NCBI GenBank assembly: GCA_020342235.1
Contig: CP073215.1
Coordinates: forward strand, 1,116,001-1,180,000
Source: Saccharomycopsis phalli
Lineage: Eukaryota; Ascomycota; Saccharomycetes; Ascoideales; Saccharomycopsidaceae
Direction: 5' to 3'
DNA: 64,000 nt
Part shown: positions 27,393 through 36,133 of the stretch, in pieces
How positions within the stretch are numbered: position 1 is the first letter of the stretch
Layout: every line of letters begins with the position of its first letter
Translations under genes and position numbers: made by a program
Notes under the pieces: model-generated
Database searches by the model: none
Seen by the model: only the letters and a program-made list of their open reading frames with translations
What the model was told of the DNA's origin: nothing

Positions 27393-29363
27393 CTATTCTA
27401 GTTTGACGACACCATAGATTTTCTTTGTAAAATAGAGACCGGTCATGAGACCGACGGAGCCAAGGGAGAACACTGCGAGCAAGTATATGAGAAAGCTGTA
27501 GGCGAAATATAGGAGAATCGAGACAAAGTCGTACAGGTTCTTGAGATGCTTGAGGAAGTAGAAAATCGAGTAGAGGAAGATGTAAATGGACATGGAGCCG
27601 CCGACTATGAATGAAGACCACTGCCATCTGTAGTTGCCAAACACCAACTGGAGGTAGATTGCGATGATGACGGACTCGATGACGAGCAAGATCAAGAGCA
27701 CAAGGGTGATGAGAAGGAATCCATAGAGGTAGTAGAATGAGTTTTTCTCGAGCCAAATGACCTTGTAGATGTAGAACAATTCCAAGTAGATGCAAACAAA
27801 GGGGACAAACCCAAAGATGATGACTGATAGGGGCAAGCGGAGGTACGACGGCTGGACTGGGACGACATAGGCCGGTTCATTTTGCTTGTCGTTGAGGCTC
27901 TGGGTGAACAATTCTACCTGGGGCGATATTACCGGGGAAGTCACTGGGGGAGGGAGGACGATGGTGGCACGAGGGGTTTTCTGTGAGCGTTTGTAGGCGA
28001 CAAAGCCACCGAGCAAGGCAAGGGGGATTTCCAAGAAGAAGTAGAGGACGACGATGACGACGATGGTGCCAAAGGGGAGTGCGGTGGAGGATTCCTTGGC
28101 CCATATGAAGAAGTTGAGGAAAAGAATGGTGATGATTATGAATCCTGGCAAGACTGCGCCGGCGAGAAAGGAGATGTGGAACCAGTCTTTCTTCATGGGG
28201 GAGTATCTGCGGGAGCGGGAGCGGGATTTTGGGAGCACGAGGGTGATTTTAGCGTGGTGGAGGGTGAAGTTGCCGTAGAAGAGGAAGGAGAAGTAGCCGG
28301 CAAACGTAGCGGAGAAGATGAAAGCGAAGATTGCGTAGGAGAGGTTTTTCCCCGGGACATTTGTGGAGAGGATGCGGCAGGCAAAGAGCACAACCACGCT
28401 GAGCACGGTGACAAGAAGCTGGATTCCAACGCCACCCAGCACAGAAAGCATGAGGCAATGTTGCGGCTCGACGAAGATGTGGGCCTTGAGAAGCTTCCAG
28501 TCGCGTGAATGACCCGAGAGGTCCTGGGAGAGCACCTTGAGGAGCACAGACGCAACGACCATGGAGAAGATTACAACAAAGACAAGGGAGTAGAGCAACG
28601 AGAAGTAGTGGATGTTGCTGTTCTGCTCGTCCTTGTTGATGTACAAACTCCAGCGCTGGCTCCACGGGGTCGGGTCCTCACGCCAGTAAACCGAGTAGGT
28701 GTAGGACACCGTCATCGGGTCATGAAGCTCCAAGCGACGGTAGTCCTTCGAGGCACCGGGGCACAGACTGCCGCTGACGCTTTTCGGATATACTTCGAAG
28801 CCGACGATGGAGAACTGGTCTGCAGACTCGCGGTGATAGCGGAGCACCAACATGACGTGGTTGTTGAGGAAAAACTGGTTGTCGCGGACAAATCCCAAGG
28901 GGAACCCCGGCATATAGTATTTGCCACCATCGGCGCTGCTGATCAAGGTGGTGGACCCCGGCAAGTCGTCGACGGTCCACTCGTTGGAGTAGTTTTGGCG
29001 GATTAGGTCCGCAGCCTTTGATACCGCACTGCTGGAAAGTCGCACGGCACAGGAAAGGGCACATGGGATGTCACGGGCAAACTGTAGCTCGTAATCGGAG
29101 ATGGTGATTCTGTCGCCGCGGAAGATTTGCCCGAGGGAGAGCGGGATCGCGGTGCGGTTGGAGCCGCAAGTGAACGGAAGCTCGAAGTATGAGTACGGGA
29201 GCTGGCTGGAGTCTGACTGGACCTTATTGACTAGCAAGTCGACCTTGTCGTTGGCATGATATAGATTTTTATTGATCGTAAACACATTAAAGCAGGACCC
29301 AAGGGCCAACCAGTACACTATAAAATACAACCTGCCCATGGTGAGAGTCCCACGATAAAACAT
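27393..29363 (-). CDS. Transmembrane 9 superfamily (TMN/EMP70) protein
   Basis: The 656-residue protein has a signal sequence, a lumenal domain of about 250 residues and nine hydrophobic segments in the C-terminal 400, the TM9SF plan. Supporting blocks are F-x-L-P-F-T-C-G, L-G-Q-I-F-R-G-D-R-I near residue 90 and the lumenal Y-x-V-Y-W. Yeast Tmn1-3 are endosomal/Golgi proteins involved in adhesion, copper handling and membrane protein sorting. The usual C-terminal K-x-D/E export signal appears here only as V-K-L-E. The first ATG is at 29361-29363; a second in frame at 29337-29339 (M-G-R-L-Y-F-I-V) has A at -3 and gives a cleaner signal peptide, so it may be the real start. The promoter has CACGTG at 29386-29391 and 29440-29445. 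Confidence 0.85.
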   Translation of the reverse strand: MFYRGTLTMGRLYFIVYWLALGSCFNVFTINKNLYHANDKVDLLVNKVQSDSSQLPYSYFELPFTCGSNRTAIPLSLGQIFRGDRITISDYELQFARDIPCALSCAVRLSSSAVSKAADLIRQNYSNEWTVDDLPGSTTLISSADGGKYYMPGFPLGFVRDNQFFLNNHVMLVLRYHRESADQFSIVGFEVYPKSVSGSLCPGASKDYRRLELHDPMTVSYTYSVYWREDPTPWSQRWSLYINKDEQNSNIHYFSLLYSLVFVVIFSMVVASVLLKVLSQDLSGHSRDWKLLKAHIFVEPQHCLMLSVLGGVGIQLLVTVLSVVVLFACRILSTNVPGKNLSYAIFAFIFSATFAGYFSFLFYGNFTLHHAKITLVLPKSRSRSRRYSPMKKDWFHISFLAGAVLPGFIIITILFLNFFIWAKESSTALPFGTIVVIVVLYFFLEIPLALLGGFVAYKRSQKTPRATIVLPPPVTSPVISPQVELFTQSLNDKQNEPAYVVPVQPSYLRLPLSVIIFGFVPFVCIYLELFYIYKVIWLEKNSFYYLYGFLLITLVLLILLVIESVIIAIYLQLVFGNYRWQWSSFIVGGSMSIYIFLYSIFYFLKHLKNLYDFVSILLYFAYSFLIYLLAVFSLGSVGLMTGLYFTKKIYGVVKLE

Positions 29364-29475
29364 CACCGGGGCTTCAGTCAATCGGCACGTGATAACAACA
29401 ATCACATGATATATGCGTGACAATTACGTCATAACATATCACGTGACCACGATTGCGTCATGCATGCTCATGCGA

Positions 29476-31527
29476 CTATAATCCCACGCCAGTGCCGTTA
29501 ACCACGAACGAGTACATTGACAAGAGCTTCCGCCGCTTCTCGCGGTTCATTGCAAACTGCGGGGCGTAGCCCTTGATAAGAAGCAAGTTGTCCATGTCCC
29601 GCAACGCTTCCATAAGACAGTTCCGCGCCACCCGGAGATAGTCCACCGGGAGCGTCATCATTGAGCTTTCAATGCATCGTACCACCACCGACACCACGCG
29701 CTTGATCGTGTGGCAGAGCTTTGTGAGCGCATCCACCGAGCTCAGACTCGCTCCAGGCCGGTTCTGATACCGCACCATAGCCTCGTCAAAGCCTCCAAGG
29801 AGGTTGATCACGTCCACACTGGCAAAGAAGAAGTAGAGCCGCATCATGAGCGGGTAACTCCGCATGTCCAGGTCGTTGTCAAGGATCTTGGCAAACGCAT
29901 CTGCAATGCGGCAGCTCCATTCAAGGGTCTGGTCAAAATCAAACTCCTCCGCGAAAAGCCCCTTGGGATCCCAGAAACTCGTGTCCTTGCTGAGCGTGTG
30001 GCCCAACACACAGATCACCGCCTCCGCGTAGCTGCTGTCCGCGTTGGAGTATTGTAGGAGCCGCGGCAAGTTCGACTCAAACTCCACCAAATGGCGGAGC
30101 AACTGCTGCTTGTACGACTCCCAGCCGGGGTCTGACGCGCTGTCCTCGGACTCCGAGCCACTCAGCGACTGCCGCCGGCCAACCGAGTACTTCCTGTAGC
30201 ACAACAACCCGCTCATAATCATCAGGAGCTTGAGCCCCCACCCAAAGATGCCCGGTCCGATGGTCGTGAACTGGATCCCTTTGGGCCGGGTGATGTCCAG
30301 CTCGTACGGCGAGGGGAGGTGCGCCACGCTTATGTCGTTATAGAGACTGTCGAGACACGGATGAAACAAGTCACGTGACTCATGGTCCAGCACCACCGAC
30401 TGGCTATTCAAGGCAATGCCGAGGTGCTTGTCGAGGATGTACAATGTCCACCAGCAGCGTCGGCGCTCCTCTCTGTACTCTTCGGTGACGCTGTCGCTGA
30501 GGATCTCGTGATTGATGCCCAAGCGCTTGGCAAGCAGCACCGCGCGCCGGAACCAGAGCAATGCAAACGACGGGTCGCCAAGGAGTGGCAGAAAGCAGAT
30601 GATGTGTGTACACGATATCACGTCATCAAACGTACCATTCACCACGCACTCCTCGTCTTGCGGGTCAATCTGTACCAGCTGCTCAAGCCGCTCCACGAGC
30701 TTGGTGAAGAGGAGCCGCCGCTTGCTGCCCATCATGAAAAAGTGGTTGATGTCAAAGCACGCAGCTGTCAACATCAGAAGCACCAACAACGGCAGGCACT
30801 GCCGCTCGGCCACCGGCTGTTCGGTAATGTCGCAGTTTGGGTCCACCAACGTAAGCACGCTCCGTTTGCGCAAAATCGACGACACTTTGCATGACGGGTA
30901 CACATAACTGTCAAAGTAGTACATAAGCATGTCGCTCGCCACGTTGCCAGGGAGATTCAACGCCTTGAGCTCCGCAGCCATCGGCAAAAGCACGGCAAAG
31001 CGTATGCCCTCAAGTCGGCTGTTTACAAGCTCGTTCGAATTGAGGGCATCGAGCATGGCGCAATTGCTCTGGGTCTGTAGATATGTCGGCGAGTAGAAGC
31101 GGCACGACTCTAGCGGCACCAAGTTTGCAAGCGACAATGCATATTCCGTCAACAAGCTGCCATGGTCAGCGGGGCTTATTGTATGCTTGCCACTGGCGCT
31201 CTCGGAGATATCGCTGGACGTCAGTGAAGTGACCGCAGGCGCTGTCCTCACGTCCTGCGGGTCCTGCGGATCCTTTTCTGGATCTCTTTTTGTGTCCTTG
31301 CGGCGGCGTGGGTTCTTTGGGTACTTTGTGGAAGCACGCCCGCGCTTCTTTTGCTGCCTGAGATATGTGCATGTGTTGTTGATGGTGACGCACTGGGAAC
31401 AGGGCTGGGCACCATTGCATCGCGTCCGTCGCAAATTACAAGTGTCGCAAGCGCGCCTAGACCTGGTCCTCTTTGTGTTTCCAAGCACGGACTCGTCGAC
31501 CCGATACTGTTGTGGCGAATGGGCCAT
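29476..31527 (-). CDS. Zn(II)2Cys6 transcription factor, XlnR/Xyr1-like DNA-binding domain
   Basis: The 683-residue protein has a fungal binuclear zinc cluster at about residues 27-53 (A-C-D-T-C-N-L-R-R-T-R-C-N-G then C-S-Q-C-x6-C), followed by Y-L-R-Q-Q-K-K-R-G-R-A-S. That linker strongly resembles the K-K-R-G-K-A-S linker of XlnR/Xyr1-type regulators of xylan and xylose genes. Residues 150-560 form a fungal-specific regulatory domain, including R-R-R-C-W-W-T-L-Y-I-L-D-K-H-L. Function in this yeast is unknown; sugar or polysaccharide response is an inference from the zinc-cluster linker only. The ATG is 31525-31527. A 2.2-kb promoter region separates it from the divergent CCM1-like gene. Confidence 0.85.
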   Translation of the reverse strand: MAHSPQQYRVDESVLGNTKRTRSRRACDTCNLRRTRCNGAQPCSQCVTINNTCTYLRQQKKRGRASTKYPKNPRRRKDTKRDPEKDPQDPQDVRTAPAVTSLTSSDISESASGKHTISPADHGSLLTEYALSLANLVPLESCRFYSPTYLQTQSNCAMLDALNSNELVNSRLEGIRFAVLLPMAAELKALNLPGNVASDMLMYYFDSYVYPSCKVSSILRKRSVLTLVDPNCDITEQPVAERQCLPLLVLLMLTAACFDINHFFMMGSKRRLLFTKLVERLEQLVQIDPQDEECVVNGTFDDVISCTHIICFLPLLGDPSFALLWFRRAVLLAKRLGINHEILSDSVTEEYREERRRCWWTLYILDKHLGIALNSQSVVLDHESRDLFHPCLDSLYNDISVAHLPSPYELDITRPKGIQFTTIGPGIFGWGLKLLMIMSGLLCYRKYSVGRRQSLSGSESEDSASDPGWESYKQQLLRHLVEFESNLPRLLQYSNADSSYAEAVICVLGHTLSKDTSFWDPKGLFAEEFDFDQTLEWSCRIADAFAKILDNDLDMRSYPLMMRLYFFFASVDVINLLGGFDEAMVRYQNRPGASLSSVDALTKLCHTIKRVVSVVVRCIESSMMTLPVDYLRVARNCLMEALRDMDNLLLIKGYAPQFAMNREKRRKLLSMYSFVVNGTGVGL

Positions 31528-33706
31528 GATTCGTCAAGCAAACGAGCAAATTTCGCGGGGGATCTGGGACTTTTGTTATTGTATACCAGCCGCACACAAT
31601 GACGTCGTTGCAACACTATGCTGGGATGTGCTTGAACCGATACTTCTCTCGTTGGATATAATTTTGTCAGCACAAAGATTTTACTACACTAGCACAATGT
31701 CAGTGACTGCAGATACATGTGTGGCTCATCCGAGGAGGCTTGCAAGCTCGCTTAACAAAGTGCGTGTGCGTGAGTATATGGGGCGGCTTTAGTTTTTTTT
31801 TTTTATGCCTTGTCTCACTCTTTTATTTTCCACTTCTTGGCCAATGAGTGTTGAACTGCGTGTTTCGCACTGGAGACTAGCAATGTTTGTGGCTTCCGTG
31901 GAACCCCTCCTAGCATGTAATTCATCAGCAGCCTGCATGTAGGCCGGATGTAGTTCTGAAATTGGAGCTACTGTTGACCGATAACATCATCGCAACCATT
32001 GAATATGTACGGAATGTCTAACAAGCCACGGGACACCCAGCCTGTGGCCTTATCAGACATTCTTCCTTCGCATATACCACTGTATCAAATAGGGTAGTAC
32101 GTCATTGTTTTTACCTGCCATAATCCCAGTACGCTTACCCTCTTGTCCCACTGGGGAAATTCTCATGCCTCGGATCGCGCTACCTTAGCCCGCCCGCACA
32201 GCATTGTGTAGAGAACAGAGTGAAATAGATCGGCACTGCGACGGCTAACAGGTGTCGAGCCCACCTTAATCAACGACGTCATAAAATGATTCTCTTTGAG
32301 GTTATTGTTGACTGAAAACAGCAGTGTGTTTGAGACAAGATACCAAACAAGACAATATGCACCCAAACCACTCTGATCAATATGCAATGTAAGGGACATT
32401 CAAGGCGCCCAGGTGACTCAGTTGCTCTACATTTTCTGCCTTTTCTCTTGTTCCCATGGGCTTTTACCGACCAAAGGGTCTTGACAAGTGTAGTTGTGTT
32501 TCGAATAGTTTTCGATACTAGCGCGTGCATACTGGTGCTGCTTCGGAATGTACTGCACACTTTACAATCGGTACAAAGAAAATCTATACCCACTTCTATG
32601 TGACCGCATTTCTCCCGCAAACTGGTGACAGTTTGTGACGCGGATTCAGGCCTGCATGTTCTGTCTCGCACCTTCTCCTGAGTCAATCTGTACATAATAA
32701 CCGCATGTTTGTTTCAGATTGTGTATTCGCTTCGAGAATTCACCTACAAGACCCGTTGGAATGACACTGTGTCCACATTATTGCACGGATTCTAGTTTGG
32801 CTTGCCGAACTAAAGTGAGCTAATGTTTTGGAATACGGTGGTGCCGTGATCTAAAAGTGGCTGGGCGGAGGTGAAGTGGATTGGGAATTGGGAAATTGAG
32901 ACACAATGGACATTGAGACAAGATTGAGGAAAGAAATTGAGGGAAAGGATAAATAGATGTATCAACAGACATAATTGTCATTTAGCGAGACGAGATTTAG
33001 GGAAAATATCAACAGACAATCGACACCTGTAGCGAGACAAGAATATTGCGAGACAAGAATATTGCGAGACATGAATATTGCGAGACAAAATTACATCATG
33101 GCAAGTTTATGACAAAATTATTGCAAGATTATGACAAGATTATTACAAGATTGTATGACAAGAATATTACAACAAGATTGAATGACAAGATTATGACAAA
33201 ACTACATCAAAATTACACCATGCCAAGATATTGCAACAATCCCAATCACCCACACTTCCTCCGAAAAGTTCATACAGTCCAAATCCCCAGCCATAAACCA
33301 TCCGGCTCATCCGGAACTCACTCACTTGGTCAGTCTGATACATATATCTGTCAAACACCATGTCTGTATTAACACATATGTTTCACTGGACCTACATGGA
33401 AGATACATTTTGACAACGACACTCCAGGGGCCAATTCAGCAAATTTAAAGTTGCTGCCTGACTCAAACTGCTCTACATCCCGTAAAACCCCACAAATACG
33501 CCCAGCAAAGATTGTTTCATTTCCAAAGTAAAAGCGCGTATTTCTGCAGTTGAAATTTTAAAGGGTCTAGCCAAATTCCAGGGCTTTACATTTGCTCTCT
33601 TGAAAATGTCATGCACTCCAGTCTCAATTACCCTCCCTTTGAGCTCAAAGACCGGGTAAGTGAATTAGATACCAAATTGGCGGAATCATGAAAAATTCCC
33701 AGGGCA
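31528..33706. other. Long divergent intergenic region (2.2 kb)
   Basis: No gene is supported. The right part contains three tandem copies of GAGACAAGAATATTGC (about 33030-33080) and looser TGACAAGATTATTACAAGATT units to about 33215. Several open frames of 60-140 codons show no family traits and overlap each other on both strands. A long regulatory region for the zinc-cluster factor or an unrecognised noncoding RNA are both possible. Confidence 0.5.
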
Positions 33707-35842
33707 ATGAGAGCCAGTGTCTATCGGAAAAGGGTCGGGTTTGTGCGGCTGATTTACATCGGGGCGAGTTTTAAGAACCGCAGACAGATCCCCAGTCAGG
33801 TGGTTAATATTGGGATCAATGAGAAGCTTCCTAGCGTGGGGGAACATGGATCAAGCACCTTGGACCAAAAGATGAAGAACCTCCGGAAATTGACCTCTGA
33901 AGCCCAGGAAATAGTGAGGCACGGGGTGCAGAGCATCAAGCCGCAAAACAGCGACGAAATCTACGCAAAACTCGTGCTGGGACCCAATTCCAGCAAGATC
34001 CACAGTCTTCCAGTCCCGGTGCTCAAGAGACTCCCACAAAAGGCGGTTGACTGGCTTCGGTATCACACAAATTGGGACAAGATGCTTGAAGCCGCGATCC
34101 AGGAGCGTCCTGATTTGCTAGCTGGCATCAGTATCATGGACGTAGAGAACTTTATCCAGGTGATTCCCTCTACAGCCCGAGGCAAGAACATTGGGGTGTT
34201 TGAGGAATTGCTTTGCAACGCCCAGATAAAAAAGACACGGTTTATCTACGACTTGTACTTGGATGGCTTGTCCCACAACGGGGATATTGGTGTGGTAGAA
34301 GGGTTTTTTCAGCAGATGACCAGCGAGAAATTAGTGCCTAGCCAATACACTCTTGCGTCGATGTTCCGGACGGTTTCCAAAGCCAGCAAACGGCTTCCGC
34401 CAGAAAATGGGCCCAATGAGGATGTGCAACGGTTTAGAAACGGAATGTTGGCAAAGGTGGACGAGTATTTGGACGTGATGAAGGCGTACAAGCTCACGCC
34501 CAACGTGGTGATCTACACCAATATCTTGCAAGTGTGTTTCCGGCTCCAGGACTACGACCAGGCAGTGGAGATCTTTGATACATGCAAGTACAACAACGTG
34601 CGGCTCGACGTCAAGCTCTACAACCTGATGATTCTTCTCGAAGCGAAGCGGGGCAACATTGAGCGGTCGCTCGACTTGTTCCAGGAGTTGACGGACTTGC
34701 GCCTCAAGGCGAATGCAGCCACATTTTTGATTCTCGCCAAGGCTTGTGCCGAACAGGATCTGTATCTCACCACTGCGTGGGACATGATGGTGAAATACTT
34801 TGACTCTGAGAAGTCGTTGACTACTTGGGACACCAAAGTGGTGGAGATTATGCTCTTGCTCAGCTCCAAGAGCGGGGACTTGGAGTTCACGCGTATGATA
34901 TTTCTCCAGTGGCTCCAGAACTGTCGCGTGGAGAAGCAAGTTCCTGGCCCGGAGATGTTCAACTTGTTGTTTGAATGCTACAAGAATTTCCAAACCCTGC
35001 ACTTGGACAGCATTCCGGTGATGAGCCATAACCAGAAGCTACGCAGTTTCCGGGCGTCGTTGATCAACAGTGTGGACTTTGAACGCTTGTTTGTCAGCAG
35101 CGAGGACGTGTTGAAGGCCCTGGTACCGTTGCCTCCGCTTTTGCCGCTCAAAACGTTGTTTTCGTCGGAGCAAGTCCTTCAAGAAGCAAACGCAATCTGG
35201 GCCTACATGCTCATCCACTACCCTGCTTATTTCAATGTCCACAATGTCAGCTCATACTTGAAAGTGTGTGCGGAACACGGTGCAAGTTCACATGATTTCC
35301 GGCAAAAGTTTGACCAGTTGACGTTCTTTGATAGCGAAGGCAGCACAATGGTGGTTGAAGAGCCACTGGAACCGCAAGTGGCAGACTATCCGCCGGCAAT
35401 CGCTGCCTGTGCCGAAACCCAAAAGCAATTGAAGATTCCCCGCACCAACGAGTTGTACCAGTTGGGTCTCCATGCTGCGTCCAACTTCAGAGACATTGAG
35501 CTTATGCGAGAAATCTGGAAGGAACGAGGCCAGTTCCGGCTCACTTCGCGGTTCCAGAGTCTCAGCATGAAGAAGCAAGACACATTGGACTTTGTGTTTG
35601 CCCGGAGGATGATCAAGGGCTTGTTGGAGTTGGGGTGTGTTCGAGAGGCATTGGCGATTGTGCTTTCTACAAAGAAGCAGTTTAAATGGACGCGATACTA
35701 TACGCAAAATGTGTATAATGCGGCAGAAAAGCTTGGCGACGAGGAGTCGAAGCGAATACTTGGCGAGCTCTGGCGGAAGAATGGGAAGATCAGCTCTTTG
35801 GAGTTTAGGCAGTATGTGAAGCGGAGTTCGGACAGTATGTGA
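33707..35842 (+). CDS. CCM1: Mitochondrial PPR protein, probably Ccm1
   Basis: The 711-residue protein starts with a basic, acid-free stretch (M-R-A-S-V-Y-R-K-R-V-G-F-V-R) that fits a mitochondrial targeting peptide. From about residue 180 to 390 it shows helical pairs typical of pentatricopeptide repeats, such as T-P-N-V-V-I-Y-T-N-I-L-Q-V-C and V-K-L-Y-N-L-M-I-L-L-E-A-K-R-G. Yeast Ccm1 has this length and layout, stabilises mitochondrial 15S rRNA and removes introns of COB and COX1. The assignment to Ccm1 rather than another fungal PPR protein is from overall layout, including the N-W-D-K-M-L-E segment and the D-V-E-N-F-I-Q-V-I block near residue 145. Confidence 0.65.
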   Translation: MRASVYRKRVGFVRLIYIGASFKNRRQIPSQVVNIGINEKLPSVGEHGSSTLDQKMKNLRKLTSEAQEIVRHGVQSIKPQNSDEIYAKLVLGPNSSKIHSLPVPVLKRLPQKAVDWLRYHTNWDKMLEAAIQERPDLLAGISIMDVENFIQVIPSTARGKNIGVFEELLCNAQIKKTRFIYDLYLDGLSHNGDIGVVEGFFQQMTSEKLVPSQYTLASMFRTVSKASKRLPPENGPNEDVQRFRNGMLAKVDEYLDVMKAYKLTPNVVIYTNILQVCFRLQDYDQAVEIFDTCKYNNVRLDVKLYNLMILLEAKRGNIERSLDLFQELTDLRLKANAATFLILAKACAEQDLYLTTAWDMMVKYFDSEKSLTTWDTKVVEIMLLLSSKSGDLEFTRMIFLQWLQNCRVEKQVPGPEMFNLLFECYKNFQTLHLDSIPVMSHNQKLRSFRASLINSVDFERLFVSSEDVLKALVPLPPLLPLKTLFSSEQVLQEANAIWAYMLIHYPAYFNVHNVSSYLKVCAEHGASSHDFRQKFDQLTFFDSEGSTMVVEEPLEPQVADYPPAIAACAETQKQLKIPRTNELYQLGLHAASNFRDIELMREIWKERGQFRLTSRFQSLSMKKQDTLDFVFARRMIKGLLELGCVREALAIVLSTKKQFKWTRYYTQNVYNAAEKLGDEESKRILGELWRKNGKISSLEFRQYVKRSSDSM

Positions 35843-36133
35843 GGCAGAATCCCGGGACTTGGCTGTAATATATATAATCTGTAAATAAATAACATGGGTA
35901 TCTTACCATGGATGAATCTGTGATTTGCAAGACTTTGTTTGATTTTAGTTTATACTATGCGGGCTACGTATCTAATATGGATACTTGTGTACTCGTTAAT
36001 ATAGAATATTCGGTATGTAATCTGTAGAAGAAACACCAACTCAGCATGTAATCTGTAGAAACACCACCTGAGTATGTAATCTGTAAATATCCACATCACA
36101 CTGGCCCATCAATATAAAACACGCCTAATCCAC

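Noticed and set aside
33650-33706. GTAAGT at 33655 and CAG near 33700 as a possible 5' intron of the CCM1-like gene
   Set aside because: No TACTAAC-type branch point between them, and the ATG at 33707 already gives a good targeting peptide.
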